From contig JAIETR010000009.1 of NCBI GenBank assembly GCA_019745075.1, positions 1-64,000 of the forward strand: 64,000 nucleotides of DNA, in the 5' to 3' direction. This document shows, piece by piece, positions 55,897 to 63,491 of the stretch. Positions within the stretch are counted from its first letter, which is position 1; every line of letters begins with the position of its first letter. The notes beneath the pieces were generated by a model. The model was not told where the DNA came from and did no database searches. It saw nothing but the letters and a program-made list of their open reading frames with translations. A program made the position numbers and the translations under genes. The stretch comes from Qipengyuania sp. Its GTDB lineage: Bacteria; Pseudomonadota; Alphaproteobacteria; Sphingomonadales; Sphingomonadaceae.

Positions 55897-57852
55897 ATGT
55901 CCAGCATGGTTAGGACGACAGTTGGACAGTTCCTCCTCGGCGCCGCGGCGCTGATCCTGCCTGCGTCGGCGCAGGCGCAGGACGGGACCAGCTGGGACCG
56001 GGCGCGCGGCAATCTGGTGGCGCAGGGCCCGGGGCGGATGGCGCCGGTCATTTCGCGGTGGGAATATCTGACCGCGCGCGACAACCTCGGCTTCGGCGAC
56101 TACGCCAATTTCGTCGCCAGCTACCCCGATTTTCCCAAGGCCGAGACGTTGCGCCGCCGCGCCGAGGCGGCGCTCGAGCGCGACAGTCCTTCTCCCGAAG
56201 CGCTTGCAATCTATTTCGCCAAGGCGCCGCCGCTGACCAATCCGGCGCGCGCGCGCCATGCGCTGGCGCTGGCGACGCTCAACCGCCCCGAGGCCTTCGC
56301 CACGGCGCGGGCCGCGTGGCGCGGCGGCACGATGAGCGGCCCGGTCGAAACCACGCTCGCCAGCCTGTTCGCCACCCGCTTCACCCCCGAGGATCACGCC
56401 GCGCGGATGGACGCGCTGATGTGGCAGAACGACGGCGAGGGCGGCGCGCGCCAGGTGCTGCGGCTGTCCGGCCCGGCGCGCGACATCGGCATGGCGCGGC
56501 TCGCTCTGGTCCAGGGGCAACTGCCCGAAGCCGCGGGCCTCACGACCCCCGCGAGCGCGCTCGGCGACCCCGGCTATGCCTACAACCTCGCGCGCTACCA
56601 CCGCACCACGGGCAATCTACCCGCGGCGATATCCTTGCTCGCCAACCGCCCGCGGGCCTCGAAGCTGCCGTTCGATCAGGAGGCGATGATCGCCGAGATG
56701 CTGCGCGTGGCGCGCGGCGCGGGCGCGGATTCGGCGGCGCGCATCGCCACCTCGGCCGAGGACCTGTTCGCCCCCGGCGCGGATCTGCGCGCGTCGAGCT
56801 ACAAGCTGCGCGACGACTACACCTCGCTGATGTGGCTGGGCGGGACCAAGGCGCTGTGGGAGCTGGGCGACGGGCGCCGTGCAGCCCCGTTGTTCTACCG
56901 TTACGGCGCCGCCGCAAAAACGACGCAGACGCGTTCCAAGGGCTTCTTCTGGGCCGGACGCGCGGCCGCGCGCGGCGGCGACGCGGGCGGCTCGGCACGC
57001 TACTACGGAATGGCGGCCGACTATCCCGACCGCTTCTATGGCCAGCTCGCCTTGAAGGAACTCGGCCGCCCGCAGCCCGGCTTCGCCGCCGGCACCCTCG
57101 CCGTGCCGAGCGCCGCGCAGCAGGCGGCCTTCGCCGCCCGCCCGCTGGTGCGCGCGGTGCGCGAAGTGGCGCGCGACGCGCCGTGGCGGACCGGGGTGCA
57201 GTTCTACAAGGAACTCGCCGAGCAGGCCGACACGCCCGAGGAACTCGCGATGGTCTCCGCGCTCGCGCGCGAGATCGGGCGGCGCGACCTCGCGGTGATC
57301 CTCGCCGACGCGGCGGGAAGCATCGGCCTCGGTCAGTTCGTGGCCCAGGGCTATCCGGTGGTTCCGGCGCCCGCCGGCACCGACTGGACCTTCGTCCACG
57401 CGATCTCGCGCCAGGAAAGCCAGTTCGCCGAGAACGCCATCAGCCACGCCGGGGCGCGCGGGCTGATGCAGCTGATGCCGGGCACGGCGCGCGAGCAGGC
57501 GGGCAAGATGGGGATTTCCTACTTGTCCGCCGACCTCATCGGCTCGGTCGATACCAACATCCGCCTCGGCGACGGCTATTTCGGGCGCATGATGGACTAT
57601 TACGGCGGCAGCTATCCGCTGGCGGTGGCGGCCTACAACGCCGGCCCGGGCAATGTGAACAAATGGCTGCGCGCGAACGGCGATCCGCGCACCCGCGCGG
57701 TCGGCTGGATCGACTGGCTCGAGCGGATCCCGGTTTACGAGACCAAGAACTACGTCCAGCGCGTGCTCGAGAACGCCGCCGGCTACGAGCAGCTCTATCC
57801 CCAGCGCGCCCAGGCAGGGCCACCGCGGACGGTAAGCGACTTCCTGCGGTAG
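55897..57852 (+). CDS. Soluble lytic murein transglycosylase (Slt type)
   Basis: 651 residues. Signal peptide with cleavage near residue 27 (ALILPASAQAQ), a long alpha-superhelical ring of tetratricopeptide-like helices, and a C-terminal catalytic domain: E507 in AISRQESQFAENAISHAGA, then GLMQLMPGTAR and the late AAYNAGPGNVNKW. Cuts peptidoglycan between MurNAc and GlcNAc in the periplasm. Start ATG at 55897 (or the ATG nine bases later). Usual neighbour of dapA. Confidence 0.94.
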   Translation: MSSMVRTTVGQFLLGAAALILPASAQAQDGTSWDRARGNLVAQGPGRMAPVISRWEYLTARDNLGFGDYANFVASYPDFPKAETLRRRAEAALERDSPSPEALAIYFAKAPPLTNPARARHALALATLNRPEAFATARAAWRGGTMSGPVETTLASLFATRFTPEDHAARMDALMWQNDGEGGARQVLRLSGPARDIGMARLALVQGQLPEAAGLTTPASALGDPGYAYNLARYHRTTGNLPAAISLLANRPRASKLPFDQEAMIAEMLRVARGAGADSAARIATSAEDLFAPGADLRASSYKLRDDYTSLMWLGGTKALWELGDGRRAAPLFYRYGAAAKTTQTRSKGFFWAGRAAARGGDAGGSARYYGMAADYPDRFYGQLALKELGRPQPGFAAGTLAVPSAAQQAAFAARPLVRAVREVARDAPWRTGVQFYKELAEQADTPEELAMVSALAREIGRRDLAVILADAAGSIGLGQFVAQGYPVVPAPAGTDWTFVHAISRQESQFAENAISHAGARGLMQLMPGTAREQAGKMGISYLSADLIGSVDTNIRLGDGYFGRMMDYYGGSYPLAVAAYNAGPGNVNKWLRANGDPRTRAVGWIDWLERIPVYETKNYVQRVLENAAGYEQLYPQRAQAGPPRTVSDFLR

Positions 57853-57873
57853 GCGAGGTTTCCGCCAGCGGGA

Positions 57874-57939
57874 TTCGACCAGCTCAACACGAGCGGGTGT
57901 AGAAGAATGGCAAGGTCCGCTCGTCCTGAGCCTGTCGAA
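57874..57939. repeat. Inverted repeat of the GTCCTGAG-TCGAA type between convergent genes
   Basis: Left arm TTCGACCAGCTCAACACGAGCGG, right arm CCGCTCGTCCTGAGCCTGTCGAA, complementary except for a few bases. It lies between the lytic transglycosylase stop and the end of the convergent Lrp gene, so it may work as a two-way terminator. The CGTCCTGAGC-TGTCGAAGGAC pattern is a widespread proteobacterial intergenic repeat (recalled, not searched). Confidence 0.65.
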
Positions 57940-57966
57940 GGACGGGCCGCGATGCCTCCGAAAAGG

Positions 57967-58434
57967 TCAAACCTCCAGCGGCACGCCCGGTTCGTGCTTG
58001 CTGGTGCGGATGGTCAGGCTGGTCTTGACGCTCGCGACATTGGGCGCGGGCGTCAGCTTGCTGGTGAGGAATTCCTGAAAGCTCTGAAGATCGCGGCTTA
58101 CGATCTTGAGAATGAAGTCGATTTCTCCGTTGAGCATGTGCACCTCGCGCACCTCGGGCAGATCGCGCATCGCCGCCTCGAAGGCGCGCAGCGATTCCTC
58201 GGCCTGGCTCTTCAGGCTGACCATGGCGAAGACGGTGATGGTGAAGCCCAGCTTGGAGGCGTCGAGATCGGCGTGATAGCCGCGAATGATGCCGTTTTCC
58301 TCCAGCGCGCGCACCCGCCGCAGGCACGGCGGCGCGGTCAGGCCTACCCGCTGCGCCAATTCGACATTGGTAATCCGCCCTTCGCCCTGCAGCTCGCGGA
58401 GCAGCTGACGGTCGATGTGGTCGAGATTAGCCAT
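57967..58434 (-). CDS. Lrp/AsnC family transcriptional regulator
   Basis: 155 residues. N-terminal winged helix-turn-helix (LDHIDRQLLRELQGEGRITN, E-L-A-Q-R-V-G-L-T-A-P-P-C-L-R-R-V) and a C-terminal amino-acid binding domain (V-H-M-L-N-G-E-I-D-F-I-L-K-I). Leucine-responsive type. Targets unknown. Start ATG at 58434. Confidence 0.93.
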   Translation of the reverse strand: MANLDHIDRQLLRELQGEGRITNVELAQRVGLTAPPCLRRVRALEENGIIRGYHADLDASKLGFTITVFAMVSLKSQAEESLRAFEAAMRDLPEVREVHMLNGEIDFILKIVSRDLQSFQEFLTSKLTPAPNVASVKTSLTIRTSKHEPGVPLEV

Positions 58435-58680
58435 GCGATCCGGCCCCTGTCAGGCTACGCCGGCTTCTCGGCCGGCGCATGAATTTGCGCAAGCTTCGGC
58501 ACGCAACCGGCAGCAGCGCAATAACTTTATTTTCATGCCATTGCGCGTCCCGCTTTGCAACGCGGGGGAAAACTTTTGTCCGGGCTGGCGCGCGTTGCGC
58601 TATGGCGCTTGAGAGAGGGAGGAGCGCGCGGCGCCGGAGTCATTTGGCGGATCGCGCCGCCGCGCTCGACAAAGGTATTC

Positions 58681-60453
58681 ATGCATTTCGACGACCGTCT
58701 CGCCACCGTGCTGCATCACCGCGCCGCGGGCGCGCGCGCGGCGCGTGTGCAGTTCCGCCAGCTGCTCGACCTGCTCGGCGAGCCTGCCGGCAGCGCCGAT
58801 CCGGGCCTGACCCGCGCCGCCTATCGCAGGCTCGAGGCGCTCGCGCCGATGATCCCGCTCGCTCAACGCGAACGGATCGCCGCCGAATGCAGCGCGCGGA
58901 TCCGCAATCCCCTGCTCCTGGCCTGGTTCGCGAGGGCCGAAACCAGAGTGGCGCTCGCGGCGCTTTCGCGCGCCTCGCTCGACGAGGATCACTGGGCGAT
59001 GCTCATTCCCGAGCTGCCGATGCATGCCCGGGGCCTCCTGCGCCACCGCCGCAATCTGCCGCGCGCGGCGCAGCAGCTGCTCGACCGGCTCGGGGTGCGC
59101 GACCGCGTGTTACCCGAACCGGGTCCGGCTCTCGACCTCGCCGATCGCGCCCCCGCCGATGCCACCTTGGGCCCGCCCGCGCTCGATCTCGGGAGCTTCG
59201 CCGAAGAGGACTACGTCCTCGCGCAACCCGAATCCGCGCCAGCGCCGGCTGGTGCGCAGCCACGACCGGCGAGCGTCCCCGATGCCGCGAATCTCGGCGC
59301 GTTGCTGCGCCGTATCGAAGCGTTTCAGCGCGCCCGCGAGCGGCGCGGCCACGGGGACGGGCCCGACGCACCCCGGCTGCCCCTTGGCGGGGAGGCGGCC
59401 GAGGATCGCGGCGAGCCCGCGCTGTCGGTCTTCCTTTTCACCGCCGACGAAAGCGGCCGGATCGACTGGGCCGAACCTGGCGCGGCGCCGCTGGTGGTGG
59501 GCACGCTGCTCGCTGCTCCCGGGACGCAGTCCTCGGGGGAATTCGCGCGCGCCTTCGCGCTGCGCCGCCCGGTGACCGGCGCCCTGGTGGAGCTGGAGGG
59601 CGCCGAGCGGATCGCGGGTCGCTGGACTCTCGATGCGGCGGCGCGTTTCGCTCCGGGAAGCGGGCGTTTCACCGGCTATGTCGGCCGCTTGCGCCGCCCC
59701 GCCGCGTCCGCCGCGGGCAGCCGCGCCGAACGCGCCGCCGACCGCGTGCGCCAGTTGCTCCACGAGCTGCGCACCCCGGTGACCGCGATCCAGGGCTTCG
59801 CGGAGGTCATCCAGCAGCAGACCGTGGGGCCCGTGCCGCATGAATACCGGGCGCTCGCGGCCGAGATCGCCAGCGATGCGGCGCGCATGCTGGCGGGCTT
59901 CGCAGAGCTGGAGCGGCTCGCCCGCCTCGAAGCCGGGACGCAGGATCTCCCCGAGGGCAGCTCCGACTTCGTCACCGTGGTGCGCCGCCAGGTCGCGCAG
60001 CTTCAGACCGTGCTGTCGCCGCGCGTTTCGCGGATCGAGGCGAACTGGGCCCTGTCCGAAGCCACCGTGCCGCTGGCGCCCGAAAGCGCCGAGCTGCTGG
60101 CGTGGCGCTTTCTCGGCACGCTGGCCGCCGCCACGGCCGCGGGCGAGAAGATGACGCTGACACTGGGGGGGGCGGCCGCCGATGTCCTGCAGCTGGCGGT
60201 CCAGCTCCCCGCGGCGCTGGCGCAATCGCCCGACGTCTTCGCCGGAGACATCCGCTCTGGCGGCGGGGCGCTCGGCACCGGGCTGCTCGGGGCCGGCTTC
60301 GCGCTGCGGCTGGCGCGGGCCGAGGCGCGCGCGGCGGGCGGCGATCTCGTGCGCGAGGGTCTCGGACGGATGATCCTGACGCTGCCTCTGGGGGCGGCGT
60401 TCGCGGCACCCGGAACGGAGCCGCATCGAAGCTTTGTCCGCGCGACCCGGTAA
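58681..60453 (+). CDS. HisKA-domain protein with degenerate ATPase region
   Basis: 590 residues. An alpha-helical N-terminal domain of about 150 residues (with I-P-E-L-P-M-H-A-R-G-L-L-R-H-R-R) is followed by a Pro/Ala linker, a PAS-like part and a HisKA helix pair with H361 in LLHELRTPVTAIQGF. The ATP-binding half lacks an N-box asparagine (L-L-A-W-R-F-L-G-T-L-A-A-A in its place) and has GTGLLGAGFALRLA instead of a normal G2 box, so autophosphorylation is doubtful. Start ATG at 58681 has AAAGGT upstream. The 246 bases before it (58435-58680) show no gene. Confidence 0.8.
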   Translation: MHFDDRLATVLHHRAAGARAARVQFRQLLDLLGEPAGSADPGLTRAAYRRLEALAPMIPLAQRERIAAECSARIRNPLLLAWFARAETRVALAALSRASLDEDHWAMLIPELPMHARGLLRHRRNLPRAAQQLLDRLGVRDRVLPEPGPALDLADRAPADATLGPPALDLGSFAEEDYVLAQPESAPAPAGAQPRPASVPDAANLGALLRRIEAFQRARERRGHGDGPDAPRLPLGGEAAEDRGEPALSVFLFTADESGRIDWAEPGAAPLVVGTLLAAPGTQSSGEFARAFALRRPVTGALVELEGAERIAGRWTLDAAARFAPGSGRFTGYVGRLRRPAASAAGSRAERAADRVRQLLHELRTPVTAIQGFAEVIQQQTVGPVPHEYRALAAEIASDAARMLAGFAELERLARLEAGTQDLPEGSSDFVTVVRRQVAQLQTVLSPRVSRIEANWALSEATVPLAPESAELLAWRFLGTLAAATAAGEKMTLTLGGAAADVLQLAVQLPAALAQSPDVFAGDIRSGGGALGTGLLGAGFALRLARAEARAAGGDLVREGLGRMILTLPLGAAFAAPGTEPHRSFVRATR

Positions 60454-60524
60454 TGGGCGCCGCGGTGCGCTTGCCCTGGCCGCCCCTGCCCGCTAGGCGC
60501 CCTGCCTGCCGGCGCGCAACCGGC

Positions 60525-60597
60525 GGGCCTGTAGCTCAGCGGTTAGAGCTGGCCGCTCATAACGGCTAGGTCGCGGGTTCGAATCCTGCCGGGCCCA
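60525..60597 (+). tRNA. tRNA with CAU anticodon, probably tRNA-Ile2
   Basis: Cloverleaf of 73 nt: acceptor GGGCCTG/CGGGCCC, D arm GCTC/GAGC, anticodon stem GGCCG/CGGCT with loop CTCATAA (anticodon CAU), T arm GCGGG/CCTGC with loop TTCGAAT, discriminator A. The CUCAUAA loop and acceptor are like the tRNA-Ile2 group, in which TilS changes C34 to lysidine, rather than elongator tRNA-Met; the choice is not certain. The 3' end is followed by CCG, so CCA is not encoded, unlike tRNA-Val in this window. Confidence 0.9.
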
Positions 60598-60672
60598 CCG
60601 GTCGCGCTGACATTGCTCGCTAAGGATTGCCGATCGGCACTTTAACGGCTGCTCGGCAACTTAAGGGGCGCA

Positions 60673-61920
60673 TCAGGAGCGATTGCCGGACCGAACGCCT
60701 CCCGTCCGCTCGGCATCGCTCCCCACCTCGTCATCGCCCGCCCGATCCTCGTTGATCAACTGATTGCCATCGACGGAGTAGGTCGAGAAATGCTCACGCT
60801 CGAAATCAGCGTAGAATCCGAGCAGCCGCTTCCAGCGAATCACGGCCAGCGCGGCGTTCAGAGCATTCAGCTCACCGACCTGAATGTTAGTGGAGTAGGG
60901 ATCATCGCCGCGCTGGCCGGCCATCGGGATCCGATCCCGGTCCCAGACGTGGTCGCGCATAGCCGCCGTGCTCGTGGTGACCCGGACCGTTCCCGTCAGC
61001 CCGGCGTCGGTCTCATGAAGACCCATGCCGACGTCGATGAAGCTGGTCCCGTCAGCTTCCAACCGTTCAACGATCATGGCTTTGCCCGCCGCGTCGTCCA
61101 TGCAGAGGAACACGAAGTCGAAACCTTCGAGCAGCCGGAGCGTCGGCGACCCTATCCGGACCCGATGCGGCACGATGCCGCGATGGATCCGGGAATAGAT
61201 GCGGTCAAAGTGGTTGACCTTCGGCCGGCGTTCGGCCAATTCCTCCCGAGACACGGCGCCCGGTGCGCGAAAGGCGTTGTGCTGGAGGAGCAGGTCGTCG
61301 TCGAAAAGATGAATGCGCGCCACCGGTGTCTTGCTGACGAGATCCAGGACGTAGCTGCCGGTCCCTCCGAGCCCCACTATAGCCACATGCTGTCCGGCCA
61401 AGCCCTCCCAGAGCTTCCCGATTCCGCTTCGGGAGGTGGCAGTGTCCACATAGTTGAAGGGCGAATCCTCAGCCGAGGCCGCCACGACGCGGCGGGTGCG
61501 CGCGGTAGCGGCCGGGTCGATCGCCATGGCATGGTTCGAGATCTGCGCCACGAAGGTGACCATCTTCTCGTGAAAGTCCGAGAACTCGCGCCCGAGAGGA
61601 CGGCTGCACAGCCAATGGTCGACCTTCAGCCCGCCGCCCAGGTCTCGCCCGTGATGGGCGTGGAGCATCCCCAGCAGCGGCCGGCCTTCTCGGTCGCACG
61701 GAAGCGATCCCGCGAACCAGGCCTGATGATCGCTCGGCGGCACCGTCCGGTCGCCAGCCAGGTCGAGCCTCGACACCAGCGTCCCGCGTCGCACACGGCG
61801 GTGGTGATCGACGTAAGGCACGTCCCGCACCAGGAGATGGCCGGCAACGACGTCAACGTCGTAGCCGTCCTCCACCAGGCGCCGCAGATCAGGGCTAAGA
61901 CTTATCGGTCGACGTGACAC
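60673..61920 (-). CDS. ThiF/E1-type adenylyltransferase with DUF6791-like N-terminal domain
   Basis: 415 residues. Residues 1-150 (V-E-D-G-Y-D-V-D-V-V, V-R-D-V-P-Y-V, LVSRLDLAGD, then F-H-E-K-M-V-T-F-V) fit the DUF6791 domain found before ThiF in multi-ubiquitin operons. Residues 178-300 are the ThiF adenylation fold: GLGGTGS at 183-189, F-D-D-D at 206-209, N215, R218, K234. It should activate the C-terminus of a ubiquitin-like protein with ATP. Cysteines are C75, C105, C273; none is placed as a typical E1 thioester cysteine. Start GTG at 61920 lies inside the multi-ubiquitin gene, 26 bases overlap. Last gene of the operon, 75 bases from the tRNA. Confidence 0.87.
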   Translation of the reverse strand: MSRRPISLSPDLRRLVEDGYDVDVVAGHLLVRDVPYVDHHRRVRRGTLVSRLDLAGDRTVPPSDHQAWFAGSLPCDREGRPLLGMLHAHHGRDLGGGLKVDHWLCSRPLGREFSDFHEKMVTFVAQISNHAMAIDPAATARTRRVVAASAEDSPFNYVDTATSRSGIGKLWEGLAGQHVAIVGLGGTGSYVLDLVSKTPVARIHLFDDDLLLQHNAFRAPGAVSREELAERRPKVNHFDRIYSRIHRGIVPHRVRIGSPTLRLLEGFDFVFLCMDDAAGKAMIVERLEADGTSFIDVGMGLHETDAGLTGTVRVTTSTAAMRDHVWDRDRIPMAGQRGDDPYSTNIQVGELNALNAALAVIRWKRLLGFYADFEREHFSTYSVDGNQLINEDRAGDDEVGSDAERTGGVRSGNRS

Positions 61921-62566
61921 TGAACACCTCGCCCCGGCGCACCTTGATCGCCTCGCGCGAGACCAGCGACCCTTCTGGGCGGTCTGGCGGCCCACGGCGA
62001 TAGGTGACGGTCAGCGAGCGCATGCCCGGGTTCGCCGGATCCGAACCGGGAAAGGCCAGCCCGACAAGATCCTCGAAGCTCACCTCCGGCCGGTCGAGGG
62101 TCACGGAGCGCCCGTTGATGACGACCGGCACCCGCTCGTTCGGCGCCGCCGCCTGGCGGACCTCGATCTGCGGCGGCCACGGGGTGGTGAGATCGACGAC
62201 GCTGCCGCTTCGGATCGGGGCCTCGTCGCCTTCGATGAACAGCGACTGGTCGGAGCCGATGTCGGCGATCCCGCGGATCTCGTGCTCGGTGATGGCTGGC
62301 GCCCCCCATTCCCAAAGCAGACCATTGACGCGCAGGTGATGGATAGCGCCATCGCGGAATGTCCGGAACTCGGGCGCCGCATCCGCATCGAGACCCACCG
62401 GCTGCTCTGGCGCGAAGTGAGAAGCACGACCGCCGTGGATCCGAACGACCACCCCATCGCCAACAATGCCGGCGAGTTCGAGCACGTCGGCTGCCGTGAT
62501 CGGACGGGAATCTATTTCGATCAAACGACCATCGGCAACGATGACGGTCTTATCATCCTTATCCAT
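61895..62566 (-). CDS. Multi-ubiquitin domain protein (three beta-grasp repeats)
   Basis: 223 residues. Three repeats of the beta-grasp pattern: about 6-70 (V-I-V-A-D-G-R-L-I-E-I), 74-135 (RVNGLLWEWGAPAITEHEI) and 145-220 (VVINGRSVTLDRPEVSFEDL then S-L-T-V-T-Y-R-R-G). The third is ThiS-like. The C-terminus is S-V-T-S-T-D-K-S, without Gly-Gly. This fits the multi-ubiquitin family, thought to be a chain of ubiquitin-like units used by the neighbouring E1. AAGGAG lies nine bases before the ATG at 62566; an ATG two codons earlier (62572) is too close. Overlaps the E1 gene. Confidence 0.85.
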   Translation of the reverse strand: MDKDDKTVIVADGRLIEIDSRPITAADVLELAGIVGDGVVVRIHGGRASHFAPEQPVGLDADAAPEFRTFRDGAIHHLRVNGLLWEWGAPAITEHEIRGIADIGSDQSLFIEGDEAPIRSGSVVDLTTPWPPQIEVRQAAAPNERVPVVINGRSVTLDRPEVSFEDLVGLAFPGSDPANPGMRSLTVTYRRGPPDRPEGSLVSREAIKVRRGEVFSVTSTDKS

Positions 62567-62594
62567 GTTCATAGGCTCCTTGCTGTTAGTTTCG

Positions 62595-63491
62595 TCATTC
62601 GATTGCCGTCCGCACCCAATGCCGTGCGGACTCGTAGAGGCGTGCGGTCGAGCGCGAGCCGGATGCCCGCTGCAGATGGATCAGACCCTCAGCGACGCGG
62701 TGCTCGACCCGATCGATGACACCCGCATCAATGGCGGCCTCGGCCAGCACCTCCGCGAGGTGAAGCGGGAGCTCGTGCGGCTCGGGCCAATGCAGTTCGA
62801 CCCGACTGAGAAGCCCGAGCAGTGCAGGCGAGATCATGCTGGGATCCCGGCATTGCACGATCCAGCTAATCTGCCGGAGGTCGACCGTGCTCCTGGTCGC
62901 GAAATCCACCCACCGAGCCCCGGTGCGCGGATCGATCATCTTCGCGAGTTCGCCCTGCGTCTCGAGGTCTGCCCCGTCCAGGCCCGCAATGCTGATCACC
63001 GGGTTGGCACATCCGCTTACCGCCATTGCGAGCACCGGGAGCGAGGGAAGCACCAGGTCGGGACCGCGCGGGCGCTGCCTCAGCTGCTCGGTCCCTGCCG
63101 GGTCAGACAGATCAAGCCCGACGTGCGGCAGCCCGGCGAGCTGGGCGAGCCGCCTAGCGAAGTGGGTGCGTCCCACGCCAGCCGCTCCGCATACCAGCAG
63201 CGGCGGCAGCGTGAACCACGGCGAGGCAGCATCACCCGATCTTCGGATCGCGCGATGGACATAGGGCAGCAGCTGCGACTGCCAGCAGAATCCGAGCCCC
63301 AGATGTAGGCGAGACTGAGCCTCAGGGTCGCCGCCGCGGAGGGACAGAGGTAGAGCAAGGCCAAGCGGAACCGGAATGGATGAGAGGCTCTCCGCGACGA
63401 TCATCGCGGCCGCCGTCGTCGCATCCCCTCCCCCCGTGGAGGCGACGAGAGCGCCACATTGCGAAAGCCCTTCCACCGCCGAGCCGCTCAT
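62595..63491 (-). CDS. AAA+ protein with degenerate Walker motifs
   Basis: 298 residues. The fold is that of a Lon-like AAA+ module: VCGAAGVGRTHFARRLA is the P-loop (G102 to T109) but Lys is replaced by R108; the Walker B strand is NPVISIAGLDG, lacking the D-E pair; sensor 1 is W-I-V-Q-C-R-D in place of a T-A-N-D type. The arginine in GLLSR (R230) is kept. It is probably unable to hydrolyse ATP and may be the inactive partner of an active AAA+ outside the window (inference). It begins in an ATGA overlap with the upstream gene and ends 29 bases before the multi-ubiquitin start. Confidence 0.75.
   Translation of the reverse strand: MSGSAVEGLSQCGALVASTGGGDATTAAAMIVAESLSSIPVPLGLALPLSLRGGDPEAQSRLHLGLGFCWQSQLLPYVHRAIRRSGDAASPWFTLPPLLVCGAAGVGRTHFARRLAQLAGLPHVGLDLSDPAGTEQLRQRPRGPDLVLPSLPVLAMAVSGCANPVISIAGLDGADLETQGELAKMIDPRTGARWVDFATRSTVDLRQISWIVQCRDPSMISPALLGLLSRVELHWPEPHELPLHLAEVLAEAAIDAGVIDRVEHRVAEGLIHLQRASGSRSTARLYESARHWVRTAIE

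Noticed and set aside
60525-60597. Elongator tRNA-Met
   Set aside because: The anticodon is CAU, but loop CTCATAA and the stems resemble tRNA-Ile2; kept as an alternative, as the final choice depends on comparison with the other CAU tRNAs of the genome.
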